Shown piece by piece: positions 24,406 through 32,347 of a stretch of 64,000 bases of DNA (positions are counted from its first letter, which is position 1; each line of letters opens with the position of its first letter). The position numbers and the translations under genes were made by a program. Source of the stretch: Glycomyces sambucus (GTDB lineage Bacteria; Actinomycetota; Actinomycetes; Mycobacteriales; Micromonosporaceae); assembly GCF_900102815.1 (NCBI RefSeq), contig NZ_FNGF01000004.1:310001-374000 (forward strand), given 5' to 3'. The notes beneath the pieces are model-generated. The model did not search any database. It worked only from the letters and a program-made list of their open reading frames with translations, and was not told the DNA's origin.

Positions 24406-25596
24406 TCAGTCGCGGGCCATGCGGCGGCCGGTCAGCTCCGCGAGGAGGGCGGCGCCGTCGGCGAGCACCGAGTCGTCGAACGCGGCGCGCGGGGAGTGGT
24501 TCGAGGCCGCCTCGCGCGGGTCGTCGTGCACGCTGGCGCCGTAGAACATGTAGCTGCCCGGGACCGCTTCGAGCACGCGCGAGAAGTCCTCCGAACCGGT
24601 CGCCGGGTCGGCCATCTCGACGTACCGGTCATCGCCGAACAGGTCCCGCGCCGTGGCGGCGACGAACGCGGCCTCCGCGGGGTCGTTCACAGTCGCGGGG
24701 TCCTCGCGGACGAACGCGACCTCCGCGGTCAGGCCGTGCGCGGCGGCGATGCCCTCGGCGAGCCGCACCGACTCGGCCTCGACCTGCGCCAGCGCCGCCT
24801 CCGAGAACGTGCGCACGCTGGCCTCGAACCTGGCGTTGTCGGGGATGATGTTGTGCCGCGTGCCCGCGTGGAAGGTGCCCACGGTGATGACGATGGGCTC
24901 GAACACGCTGAAGCGGCGCGTGACGAGCGTCTGGAGCGCGGTGACGATCTCGGCGGCGACCGGGATCGGGTCGAGGGTGGTGTGCGGGCGGGACCCGTGC
25001 CCGCCCTTGCCGACCACGTTCACCGACAGTCCGGCGATCGCGGCCATCATCGGGCCCGGCCGGGTGGTGACGATCCCGCGGGGCAGCCGGTCGGACATGA
25101 CGTGCAGGCCGTACGCGGCGTCGGCTCTGCGGCCGGCGGCGTCGAGGACGCCTTCGGCGATCATGTGCTTCGCGCCGTCGCCGCCCTCCTCGCCGGGCTG
25201 GAACATGAAGACCACGTCACCCGCGAGGTCGGCCTGCCGCGCGGCGAGCAGCCGGGCGGCGCCGACGAGGCCGGCGGTGTGCATGTCGTGGCCGCAGGCG
25301 TGCATGGTCCCGACGTGTTGCGAGACGTAATCGGCGTCGTTCTCCTCGGTCACCGGCAGGGCGTCCATGTCCGCGCGCAGCAGCACCACCGGGCCGGGCC
25401 TCCCGCCGCGGAGCACCGCCGTGACGGAGGTGGAGGTCTCCCCGAGGGTGATCTCCAGCGGCAGTCCTTCGAGCGCCGCGAGGACGGCCGCCTGGGTCTT
25501 CGGTAGGTGCAGGCCGACCTCGGGGAAGCGGTGGATCTCGCGGCGCAGCGCGATCAGGTTGTCCTCGATCGCGGCGGCCGCAGCGCGGAAGTCCAT
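24406..25596 (-). CDS. M20D amidohydrolase (hippurate/N-acyl amino acid hydrolase-like)
   Basis: 396 residues from the ATG at 25596, which has AGGAG 6 bases upstream. Family signatures: IALRREIHRFPEVGLHLPKT near the start, ALPVTEENDADY, the MHACGHDMHTAGL metal-binding motif with Cys and two His, MFQPGEEGGDGAKHMI with the catalytic Glu pair, and GRGGH-like GKGGHGSRPH in the lid domain. MADPATGSEDFSRVL near the C-terminus is the usual GSEDF box. It hydrolyses N-acylated amino acids or amides in the cytosol; possible IAA-amide or hippurate substrates are inference only. Confidence 0.9.
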   Translation of the reverse strand: MDFRAAAAAIEDNLIALRREIHRFPEVGLHLPKTQAAVLAALEGLPLEITLGETSTSVTAVLRGGRPGPVVLLRADMDALPVTEENDADYVSQHVGTMHACGHDMHTAGLVGAARLLAARQADLAGDVVFMFQPGEEGGDGAKHMIAEGVLDAAGRRADAAYGLHVMSDRLPRGIVTTRPGPMMAAIAGLSVNVVGKGGHGSRPHTTLDPIPVAAEIVTALQTLVTRRFSVFEPIVITVGTFHAGTRHNIIPDNARFEASVRTFSEAALAQVEAESVRLAEGIAAAHGLTAEVAFVREDPATVNDPAEAAFVAATARDLFGDDRYVEMADPATGSEDFSRVLEAVPGSYMFYGASVHDDPREAASNHSPRAAFDDSVLADGAALLAELTGRRMARD

Positions 25597-25720
25597 GTCA
25601 CTCCTGGGGGTCTCGTCCACTTGCCGGGCGGTCGGTTCGCCTGGCGGAGGCAATAGTGCCACGCGTCCCCGCGCGCTCCGGGAGCGCCGCCGCGGACGCC
25701 GGTGGACCGGCCGCCGGAAC

Positions 25721-25754
25721 GGTGCGGCCCCGGCCCGCGGGCCGGGGCCGCACC
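25721..25754 (-). terminator. Perfect palindromic terminator after YCII gene
   Basis: A perfect 34-bp palindrome (16-bp stem, 2-base centre) immediately after the end of the leftward YCII gene at 25762. Confidence 0.72.
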
Positions 25755-25761
25755 GGGAGTC

Positions 25762-26136
25762 CTACTCCGGGGCCTCTTGGAGGGCGCGGACCTCGATGCG
25801 GGAGCCGAGGGCCGCCGACGCCTGCTCGGCCCAGGCGAGGGCCCGCTCCTGGTCGGGGGCCTCGATGATCCAGAAGCCGCCGACGTACTCGGCGGCCTCG
25901 ACGAACGGCCCCGGCGTGTGCTGCGGCGCATCACCGGTCGCGTCGACCGTGATCGCGGTCGAGGGCGGGTGGAGGCCGCCGGCGGTGACGAAGGCGCCGG
26001 CCTCGTTCAAGTCCGCGTTGAACTTGCCGACGGCGGCCATCATGGCCTCGAGCTCGGCGGGGTCGAACTCCTGCATCGACTCCATCGTCGGCTCGTCGGC
26101 CGTGTCGTGCGGGAGGGTGAGGAAGTACTGCGTCAT
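25762..26136 (-). CDS. YCII/DGPF-domain protein
   Basis: 124 residues from the ATG at 26136 (MTQYFLTLPHDTADEPT). The sequence has the ferredoxin-like beta-alpha-beta pattern of YCII-related proteins: EFDPAELEAMMAAVGKFNAD, AGAFVTAGGLHPPSTAITV, and the C-terminal GGFWIIEAPDQERALAWAEQ with GSRIEVRAL. In actinobacteria such proteins often sit next to sigma factors of the ECF41 type, but none is found here. Function is unknown. Ends at a perfect palindromic terminator. Confidence 0.8.
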   Translation of the reverse strand: MTQYFLTLPHDTADEPTMESMQEFDPAELEAMMAAVGKFNADLNEAGAFVTAGGLHPPSTAITVDATGDAPQHTPGPFVEAAEYVGGFWIIEAPDQERALAWAEQASAALGSRIEVRALQEAPE

Positions 26137-26334
26137 CGGTGCTGCTCGCAATCTGTTCGCGTGTAACGGACTTCGGTTGTGGGCAGTGTGCCGCCGGGCC
26201 TGGCGCCCCGGCGGGCGGCGTCACCGCCGCCGGCCTCCCCTGATCGTCACGTCCTCGATGCGGAAGAGGCCCGTGTCGACGATACTTCCCTCGACGTTCC
26301 CGGGCTCGGGCTCGCGGCCGTGCCGAACACCGTT

Positions 26335-26371
26335 CCGCCCGGAGACGCGACGGGCCCGCGTCTCCGGGCGG
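26335..26371 (-). terminator. Hairpin terminator after DUF4383 gene
   Basis: Perfect 15-bp stem (26335-26349 with 26357-26371), loop 7, 29 bases past the end of the leftward DUF4383 gene. Confidence 0.75.
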
Positions 26372-26399
26372 CGGGGCGAACGCCGCGGTCACCGTGGCA

Positions 26400-26852
26400 T
26401 TAGGCGGTGACGCGCTTCGCCTGTCGGGAGAAGATCGCGCCGAGGGCGAGCATGCCGATGGCCAGGCCCAGGTGGAGCCAGTTGTCGGCGTCGTTGACGG
26501 GCACGAAGTTCGCGGCCGAGTCGAGGTCGATGAGCAGGCCGTACAGCCACAGCACGAAGTAGATCGCCCCGCCGGTGAGCAGGTAGGCGACCGCGGCGCC
26601 CGCGGTGCGGGCCATGGCGAACCCGACGATGCCGAAGAGCAGGTGCACCGCGTTGTGCAGCACCGACACCTCGAAGACGCCGAGCAGCCGCGCGTCGGAG
26701 TGGTGGCCGGCGAACGTCATCGCGTCGAAGCCGGTGGTGATCCCGGGGACGAACCCGAGCACCCCGACGAGCGTGAAGACGGCGGCGATCACCAGGGTCA
26801 CGACCTGGACCGGGGCCCGCCCGGTGGTCGTCTGGGCGGATGAGTAGGACAT
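26400..26852 (-). CDS. DUF4383-family four-helix membrane protein
   Basis: 150 residues from the ATG at 26852, preceded by AAGGAGG at 5 bases. Four hydrophobic segments: VVTLVIAAVFTLVGVLGFVP, LHNAVHLLFGIVGFAMA, AVAYLLTGGAIYFVLWLYGL, and LHLGLAIGMLALGAIF. The internal motif SVLHNAVHLLFGI and GFDAMTFAGHHSDARLLGVF match DUF4383. Function is unknown; family members are widespread in actinobacteria and often stress-linked. Transcribed alone; the sequence upstream contains a 15-bp tandem repeat. Confidence 0.85.
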   Translation of the reverse strand: MSYSSAQTTTGRAPVQVVTLVIAAVFTLVGVLGFVPGITTGFDAMTFAGHHSDARLLGVFEVSVLHNAVHLLFGIVGFAMARTAGAAVAYLLTGGAIYFVLWLYGLLIDLDSAANFVPVNDADNWLHLGLAIGMLALGAIFSRQAKRVTA

Positions 26853-26954
26853 TGCGGCCTCCTTGCCGAGAGCGTTCGGTACAAGGGTGGTTCGTCGCCG
26901 CGGGCGTGCCGGATGGGTCGGAACGCAATGTTTTCTCAGAATGCCCGGATTCAG

Positions 26955-26995
26955 GTGCGCGGTTTGAAAGTGCGCGGTTTGAAGGTGCACGGTCT
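26955..26995. repeat. 15-bp tandem repeat between DUF4383 and response regulator genes
   Basis: GTGCGCGGTTTGAAA (26955-26969), GTGCGCGGTTTGAAG (26970-26984), then a partial GTGCACGGTCT (26985-26995). The last copy ends 14 bases before the response-regulator stop region. Confidence 0.65.
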
Positions 26996-27008
26996 CCGAT
27001 CGGGCCGG

Positions 27009-27671
27009 TCAGGACGGCGGTGTCTCGGGCCAGAGGTCGATGAGGTCGCCCGGGCCGAGGCCCAGGGCCCGTTCGATGTCGCCCGGCGAGGTCGCCTGGA
27101 GGTACTGCGAGACCGTGCCGGTGAGGTCCCGCCAGTACCCGCGCAGCGTGGACTCCGAGAGGAACAGCGACCGGCTCAGCTCGGCGTAGGTCAGGCCGCG
27201 GGCGCGGCCGGCCAGGACGTCGCGCTGGCGGGGCGTCAGGATCGTGAGCGCGCCCCGCCGCGCGAGCACCTCGATCAGGCCGGTGACCGCGGGCGGCAGC
27301 ACCAGCTCCCCCTCGGCCACCGCGCGGAAGGACGTCTCGGCGTCCTCCAATGAGGACGCCTTCGAGACCACGCCCAGCGCTCCGGCCGCGAGGCACGCGG
27401 CGAGCACGAACCGGCGCTCCTCCTGGGTGTACACGCACACCCGGTACCCGGCCCCGATGACCTGCCGCACCGCCGCGATCCCCTGGCTGGCGGCGGGTTG
27501 CAGGACGTTCGTCAGGTGCAGGTCGAGGATCACCACGTCGGCGGGCGGGCGCTCCTCCAGGAGCTCTTCGACGTTGCGGTGGACCGACACGAACTGCATG
27601 GCGGGCAGCAGGTCCGCGATCGAGGCCCGCAGGGCCGTCGCGTCGTCGACCATCGCGAACCGCGCCGTCAT
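27009..27671 (-). CDS. Response regulator with LuxR-type DNA-binding domain
   Basis: 220 residues. Receiver domain 1-120: acidic pair Asp9-Asp10 (AMVDD), phosphoacceptor Asp50 in VVILDLHLTN, and conserved Lys104 in VVSKAS. C-terminal LuxR HTH about 143-205 (ILTPRQRDVLAGRARGLTYA). The recognition helix SESTLRGYWRDLT differs from the common S-x-x-T-V-K-x-H form, so DNA specificity may be unusual. The start overlaps the kinase stop by 4 bases (ATGA). Faces the peptide/ABC/protease block at 29-32.9 kb and is a candidate controller of it. Confidence 0.87.
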   Translation of the reverse strand: MTARFAMVDDATALRASIADLLPAMQFVSVHRNVEELLEERPPADVVILDLHLTNVLQPAASQGIAAVRQVIGAGYRVCVYTQEERRFVLAACLAAGALGVVSKASSLEDAETSFRAVAEGELVLPPAVTGLIEVLARRGALTILTPRQRDVLAGRARGLTYAELSRSLFLSESTLRGYWRDLTGTVSQYLQATSPGDIERALGLGPGDLIDLWPETPPS

Positions 27672-28846
27672 CGGGACCCTCCGCCGCGGACCGCCGTGTA
27701 CCTCGCGTGCAGGACGGCCGTGGTGCCGAGGCCGGGCATGCTCGTGATCTCGGCGGTCACACCGCGGGTCGCAAGCTGGTCGACGACGACTTGGCGCAGG
27801 CCCACGCCGAACGACTCCGGCGCCGCGTGGAACCCGATGCCGTCGTCGTGGACGGTGACCGCCCAGCCCCCGCCGTCGGCGGACTCCTCGGCGTGGATCA
27901 CCACCTGCCCCGCCCCGGCGTGCTGGTGGACGTTGAGGAGCAGACTCCGCAGGGCCGCACCGAGATCCGCGGCGAGGCCCGGTTCGAGGCGCACGCCCAC
28001 GGCGAGGTCGGCGACGACGGTGAGCGGCATGTCCGCGTGCTCGGCGCCGATCGCGGACACCACCGCGGCCAGGTCGGTCTGGTCGCCGTCCACCCGCGGC
28101 GTGCCGCTCAGGTAGGCGCGCATGCGGTTCACCTCCGTCTCGGCCTGCACGCGCAGGCGCGCACGGGTCGCCTCGTCCGCGGACTCGTCGGCGAGCAGCC
28201 GCAGCAGCGCCGTGCCATTGTGGACGGCGAGCCGGGCCCGGCGCTCCTCCTCCTCGCGGGCGATCCGCGCGGCGTAGGCGCGGGCCTCGTCCGCCTTGTT
28301 CCCGATGCGGATCACGACCCGGGTGCTCACCCACGTGAGCGGGCCGACCGCGAGCAGCGTGAACAGGTTCCCGACCGCGGTGGGCAGGTCCCGGACGCCG
28401 TGGACCGTGGGCGCCAGGTACAGGACCTCGGCCGCCGCCAGCGCCAGCATGAGCGCCGCCCAGGTCTCCCGGCGGCGCACGCCCGCAAGGGAGCACGCGA
28501 CGCACACCGCGTACGCGAGCTGGAACCCCTCCCAGGTCCCGAAGCGCATCTCCGGCGGCACCGTCCACGTCCCGACCACGAGCAGGCCCACGGCCACCGC
28601 GACGTCCGCGGTCTCGAACCGGGCCCCCGGCGGCGTCCGGCGCGCGATCGCGACCACGGCGATCCCGACCAGCATCGCCAGCGCCGAGCCCCAGCTCACC
28701 GCGACCAGGACGGGGAACTCGGTGCCCTCCAACGCGTACGGGACCGACGGCGCCATCTGGACGACCGTGGCCAGGCGGATCCCGGCGACGAAGAACGCCG
28801 CCAGGCGCTGGGCTTCGATGCGGGTGGAACCCGTCGGAGGGGGCAC
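27668..28846 (-). CDS. Membrane sensor histidine kinase (NarL/DesK class)
   Basis: 392 residues if the GTG at 28846 is used; a longer frame exists but its extra part reads like non-coding sequence and enters the divergent promoter. About five or six membrane segments (about 12-180) precede a coiled stretch IAREEEERRARLAVHNGTAL with the presumed phosphoacceptor His209. The context V-H-N-G is not the usual L-H-D. The ATPase domain is intact: N-box LLLNVHQHAG, G1 DDGIGF, G2 GVGLRQVVV. Cotranscribed with the response regulator. Signal is unknown. Confidence 0.85.
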   Translation of the reverse strand: MPPPTGSTRIEAQRLAAFFVAGIRLATVVQMAPSVPYALEGTEFPVLVAVSWGSALAMLVGIAVVAIARRTPPGARFETADVAVAVGLLVVGTWTVPPEMRFGTWEGFQLAYAVCVACSLAGVRRRETWAALMLALAAAEVLYLAPTVHGVRDLPTAVGNLFTLLAVGPLTWVSTRVVIRIGNKADEARAYAARIAREEEERRARLAVHNGTALLRLLADESADEATRARLRVQAETEVNRMRAYLSGTPRVDGDQTDLAAVVSAIGAEHADMPLTVVADLAVGVRLEPGLAADLGAALRSLLLNVHQHAGAGQVVIHAEESADGGGWAVTVHDDGIGFHAAPESFGVGLRQVVVDQLATRGVTAEITSMPGLGTTAVLHARYTAVRGGGSR

Positions 28847-29030
28847 CTCTGCATTTTGGCGCCCCGCGTCCAGCAACGGGGGCCGGCGGCCGAAAAATGC
28901 GGATTCGTTGGGTATCGGGCCCACTCGGGCGGCCCTAGCCTGAGGCCATGAACGCCACCCCTCGACCGCATCTTCGACGACCGCTCCGAACCCGATTCCC
29001 GTACGTGCGACGCCAGCTTGGGGAACCGCC

Positions 29031-29273
29031 ATGCAGATAGAGCCCACGCACCTCGACACCGCCAGCTACCTGACCGTCCGCCAGCGCCGGGTGATCGCCT
29101 GTGTGGCGCAGGGGATGTCGAACACCGACATCGCGACCGCGCTGTTCATCTCGCTGAGCACCGTGGAGCGCGAGCTGCGCCGCGCCCGCCGGACGCTGCG
29201 CGCCGCCAACCGCGCGGAGCTCGTGGCGAACGCCGCGTGCCGCGGACTGATCGGCATTCACCGATCCCGGTGA
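29031..29273 (+). CDS. Orphan LuxR-type HTH protein (80 aa)
   Basis: 80 residues, essentially only a LuxR/GerE DNA-binding domain: SYLTVRQRRVIACVAQGMSN, then the recognition helix region LSTVERELRRARRTL and the fourth helix. No receiver or ligand domain. Divergent from the histidine kinase gene (gap about 180 bases) and the first gene before the peptide/ABC/protease genes. Stand-alone GerE-like proteins regulate development or bacteriocin loci elsewhere; here a local activator role is inferred. A hairpin overlaps its stop codon. Confidence 0.82.
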   Translation: MQIEPTHLDTASYLTVRQRRVIACVAQGMSNTDIATALFISLSTVERELRRARRTLRAANRAELVANAACRGLIGIHRSR

Positions 29274-29287
29274 CGGGTGCCCGTCAC
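29270..29287 (+). terminator. Hairpin overlapping the LuxR-type gene stop
   Basis: GTGACGGG (29270-29277) pairs with CCCGTCAC (29280-29287); the 2-base centre makes it near-palindromic. It may also be a regulator site. Confidence 0.45.
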
Positions 29288-29457
29288 GGATTGACGGTCT
29301 CCCATCAACGCCTCCGCGATCCCTTGACCGCGCAGCGTGAGCGGCGCCAGCATCGAAACCGGCGGAGGACGCACGACCGGTCCGCCGCCGCATCGAAGAC
29401 CGGGGCGGTCCGCAAGGGCCGCGTCCGGTCGCCCCACTCCCATTGAAAGGGAATCCC

Positions 29458-29718
29458 ATGACCGAGTTCATGACCCTGGCCGGCGTCAAGGCGACCACCG
29501 CGGGCGCCTCCCTGGCCGGGAAGGCCAAGGACCGCTTCGACGACCTGCTCGTCCGCTACGACGCGTGGTTCCTGGTGTTCATCGCCGTCCTGCTCGCCCT
29601 GGGCGCGACGCTCCTGGCCGGCATGGCGATCTGGTGCCTGGTGAACCAGAAGGGCCGCTTCACCGGCTCGTGGCGCTGGGACAGCGGCATCGCCGTGTCC
29701 ATGGAGTGCGTGCGCTAG
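29458..29718 (+). CDS. Small single-pass membrane peptide (86 aa), unknown
   Basis: No family recognised. 86 residues from the ATG at 29458, with GAAAGGGA 5-6 bases upstream. An amphipathic N-terminal part (about 1-35, with AGKAKDRFDDLLVRYDAW) is followed by one membrane segment, FLVFIAVLLALGATLLAGMA (about 38-57). A polar C-terminal tail follows, GRFTGSWRWDSGIAVSMECV, with two Trp and one Cys. It sits directly ahead of an ABC ATPase, permease, 2-TM protein and M50-like protease. It could be the substrate peptide or a transporter subunit; neither is proven. Confidence 0.65.
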   Translation: MTEFMTLAGVKATTAGASLAGKAKDRFDDLLVRYDAWFLVFIAVLLALGATLLAGMAIWCLVNQKGRFTGSWRWDSGIAVSMECVR

Positions 29719-29890
29719 CGCGACGCACCCCGTGGGCTGACACGTCAGTCTCATCAACGCGGAGGGTTCGTCCGATTCGGAGCCGCGAGCGCCATGCCGG
29801 GCGCGATCGGCCTCGCCGTCACATCGGGCCGGACGGGCGGACCCTTCCGCGACCATCGTATCCGACCGCATCGCCGAGGAGCGGGACAAC

Positions 29891-30607
29891 GTGAACGACC
29901 TGGAGATCACCGGCCTGACCCACTCGTACGGGCGGGACGCGAGGGCCCTGGACGGGGTCGGCTTCGCCGTCCCGCGCGGATCGATCGTCGGCCTGCTGGG
30001 GCCCAACGGGTCCGGCAAGTCGACGCTCATCAAGAACGTGTTCGACCTGCTGCGCCCGCAGGCGGGGACGATCACGATCGACGGGAGCCCCCACGCCGCA
30101 CCGGACGCGAAGCGGAAGGCGGTCTACCTGTCCAGCAACGACTACCTGCCCGAGTTCCTGACGGCCGCCGAGTACGCGGCGATGATCGCGAGGTTCTACG
30201 GGCTCGAAGTGGACCGCGAGGAGGCCCTGGAGCTGTTCTCGCGCTTCGGGATGGACGGGCGCTACGACGACCTCGTCGAGGACTACTCGCACGGCATGCG
30301 CAAGAAGACGCAGCTGATGGTGGCGCTCATGGTGCGCCGCCGCCTCACCGTCATCGACGAGACGCTCAACGGCGTCGACCTCGAAGCGCTGCACCTGGCG
30401 GAGAAGGAGCTCGCTGGCCTGCGCGACGAGGGCCTGTCGGTGCTGCTGTGCACGCACGACTTCCCGGTGCTCGAACGGCTCGCCGACGAGGTCGTGTTCC
30501 TCGACCGCGGCCGCGTCGTCTACAACGCACCCACGGCCGACCTCGTCGCCGAGCACGGGTCGCTGGAGCGGATGGTCTACGGCTACCTCGAATCGGGCGA
30601 GCGGTGA
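29891..30607 (+). CDS. ABC transporter ATP-binding protein
   Basis: 238 residues, GTG start. Walker A is LGPNGSGKSTL near 36-46. The signature is degenerate, YSHGMRKK instead of LSGGQ. Walker B is LTVIDETLNGVD, with the catalytic Glu retained and the following Pro replaced. The H-switch is CTHDFP. The degenerate signature (xSHGMxKK) is typical of ATPases serving ABC-2-like exporters of natural products, bacteriocins and immunity systems. Its stop overlaps the permease start (GTGA). Part of the 29.4-32.9 kb block. Confidence 0.88.
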   Translation: MNDLEITGLTHSYGRDARALDGVGFAVPRGSIVGLLGPNGSGKSTLIKNVFDLLRPQAGTITIDGSPHAAPDAKRKAVYLSSNDYLPEFLTAAEYAAMIARFYGLEVDREEALELFSRFGMDGRYDDLVEDYSHGMRKKTQLMVALMVRRRLTVIDETLNGVDLEALHLAEKELAGLRDEGLSVLLCTHDFPVLERLADEVVFLDRGRVVYNAPTADLVAEHGSLERMVYGYLESGER

Positions 30608-32133
30608 ACCTGCGGATGCGGCAGTCGGCGCACCTGGCCGGCCTGCTGCTGCTGTTCTTCCGCCGCCGGGTGCTGCGCGTAGGCCTGCTGCGCGCCAGGG
30701 CGGTCCGCGCGGGCGCCGCGGTCCTGGCGCTCACGCTGTTCGGGGTGCTGTGCGCCGCGGCGTACCTGTTCCTGGAGCCGCTGGCGCTCTCCCCGGAGCT
30801 GTGGGACCTGATGTTCCGGATCAGCACGGTCTCGCTGGTGCTGTGGGCGATGGGCGCGTTCCTGGTCGTGAAGGTGCTGTTCATCAACGCGGCGGACATG
30901 CTGGAGCTGACCTACCAGCTGCCGGTCACCAATCGCGAACGGGCGCTGGCGTTCCTGATGTACGAGGCCGCGATCACCGGGTGCGTGACGGCCCTGGGGT
31001 TCGCGGCGCTCGCGGTGTCCTCGATCGCGCTCATGGGTGTTTCGGCGCTGCCGTACCTCGTCACGGCCTTCGCCGTCCCGGCCGCGGTGGTCTACTTGGG
31101 ACTCGGGGTGCTGCACCACCTGCTGGTGCGCTTCTGGACCCTGCTCAGGCTGGGGAACATCGCCGGGCTCCTGTCGGTCATCGTCCTGTTCATACTGCTG
31201 GTGTGGTACTCGACGACGATGAACGCGACCATCGTGGCGATCACCGACGGGTACTTCGACGGCGGCGGGGTGTTCCTGTGGCAGAACGCGGTCGCGTGGC
31301 TGTGGGACCGGAGCCCGGTCCTGGCGCTGGCCGCGTCGCCGGCCGCCGTCGTGGCCCTCGTCGGCGCGAACCTGGCGCTGACGCCGGACCAGTACGTGCG
31401 CCAGTCGAAGTTCCTGTCGCTGTTCACCGAACCGTACGCGCGCCGGGTGCTGCATGCGTACGACTACTGCCTGGTGCGCAACTCCCAGACCGCGGTCGCA
31501 GCGGTCGTCACCGTGGTGCTGTACGCCTACCTGCTCATCGCCGGGCCCGGGATCAATCCGATGTGGAGCCTGGTGGCGCTGTCGACGGCGGGCCTGTACC
31601 ACTACTCGGGTACCGAGCCGCTGCGGCGCCTGCCGATCGCGACCCGCTCGGCGGGCCTGGTCTACGCGCGGCTGTGCAAGGGCCAGGTCCTGCTCATCGC
31701 CGCGTTCGCGGTGCCGCAGTTCCTCATCGGGGCCCTCGTCGACCCGGCGGCGATGACGGACTCGGCGATGCCGCTGCTCGGCGCGTTCGCCGGGATCGTC
31801 CTGACCGTCTGGGTGTCGGTCGTCTTCCCCTCGGAGAGGAACAACCCGTTCTCCATCCTGCTCGGCATCGCCTGCGCCGCGGTCGTGTTCGGGCTCATCG
31901 CGATCGGCCTCGGCATGCTCGACCTGCCCGCGGCCGTCACCCGGGCCGTCATCGCCTGCTGCGCGGCGGCGGTCGCCGCCCACTCGATCGTCGAGATCCA
32001 CGACAACGAATCCAAGAGGAGCAACCGTGAAGAAGTTCCGAATCATCCTGGTGTCGCTCGGGAGCGCGCTGGTCATCACCCTCGCCGCGACCGTCGTGTC
32101 GCTGATGCTGCTCATGTTCTCCACGACCGGTGA
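30604..32133 (+). CDS. ABC-2-like multi-pass permease (509 aa)
   Basis: GTG start overlapping the ATPase stop. About ten to twelve membrane segments, for example VRAGAAVLALTLFGVLCAAA, ISTVSLVLWAMGAFLVVKVL and GNIAGLLSVIVLFILLVWY, with the cytoplasmic loop ELTYQLPVTNRERALAF typical of ABC-2 permeases of bacteriocin or lantibiotic immunity exporters. The membrane part ends near residue 470. The last ~35 residues (after NESKRSN) are Arg/His-rich and run 107 bases into the next gene in a different frame, an unusually long overlap. Either the natural stop has been lost or the tail is real. Confidence 0.8.
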   Translation: MNLRMRQSAHLAGLLLLFFRRRVLRVGLLRARAVRAGAAVLALTLFGVLCAAAYLFLEPLALSPELWDLMFRISTVSLVLWAMGAFLVVKVLFINAADMLELTYQLPVTNRERALAFLMYEAAITGCVTALGFAALAVSSIALMGVSALPYLVTAFAVPAAVVYLGLGVLHHLLVRFWTLLRLGNIAGLLSVIVLFILLVWYSTTMNATIVAITDGYFDGGGVFLWQNAVAWLWDRSPVLALAASPAAVVALVGANLALTPDQYVRQSKFLSLFTEPYARRVLHAYDYCLVRNSQTAVAAVVTVVLYAYLLIAGPGINPMWSLVALSTAGLYHYSGTEPLRRLPIATRSAGLVYARLCKGQVLLIAAFAVPQFLIGALVDPAAMTDSAMPLLGAFAGIVLTVWVSVVFPSERNNPFSILLGIACAAVVFGLIAIGLGMLDLPAAVTRAVIACCAAAVAAHSIVEIHDNESKRSNREEVPNHPGVARERAGHHPRRDRRVADAAHVLHDR

Positions 32134-32347
32134 CGAGCCGGTCCGCAAGACCGCGCTCTTCGACGCCGTGTACTTCGAGGTCACCGAGGCCAGCGCGAAC
32201 TCCACCAGCGCCACCATGGGCGTCGACGGATTCGTCCCGCTGGCGGTGATCTTCGCGGTCGTCGCGGCCTTCATCGCCCTCGTCCAGATCATCCTCGACA
32301 CGCTCCAGACGCGCCGCCGCCAGCTCCTGGCGCAGCGCGGTGAGTAG
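32027..32347 (+). CDS. Small two-TM membrane protein (106 aa), unknown
   Basis: No family recognised. GTG start with AGAGGAG 5 bases upstream. Two hydrophobic segments: IILVSLGSALVITLAATVVS (about 6-30) and PLAVIFAVVAAFIALVQIIL (about 71-92). Between them is a ~40-residue segment (TGDEPVRKTALFDAVYFEVT and SANSTSATMGVDG), and a basic cytoplasmic tail follows. Lies inside the peptide/ABC/protease block and overlaps the permease 3' end by 107 bases and the protease start by 8 bases, so all three are probably coupled. An accessory or immunity-type protein is one guess. Confidence 0.68.
   Translation: MKKFRIILVSLGSALVITLAATVVSLMLLMFSTTGDEPVRKTALFDAVYFEVTEASANSTSATMGVDGFVPLAVIFAVVAAFIALVQIILDTLQTRRRQLLAQRGE

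Noticed and set aside
28847-29059. Longer start for the histidine kinase
   Set aside because: The extra ~71 residues are not protein-like, cover the divergent promoter and overlap the LuxR-type gene start.
29794-30603. N-terminal extension of the 509-aa permease through the ABC ATPase gene
   Set aside because: It is a frame shadow of the ATPase; the GTG at 30604 with GTGA overlap is the natural start.
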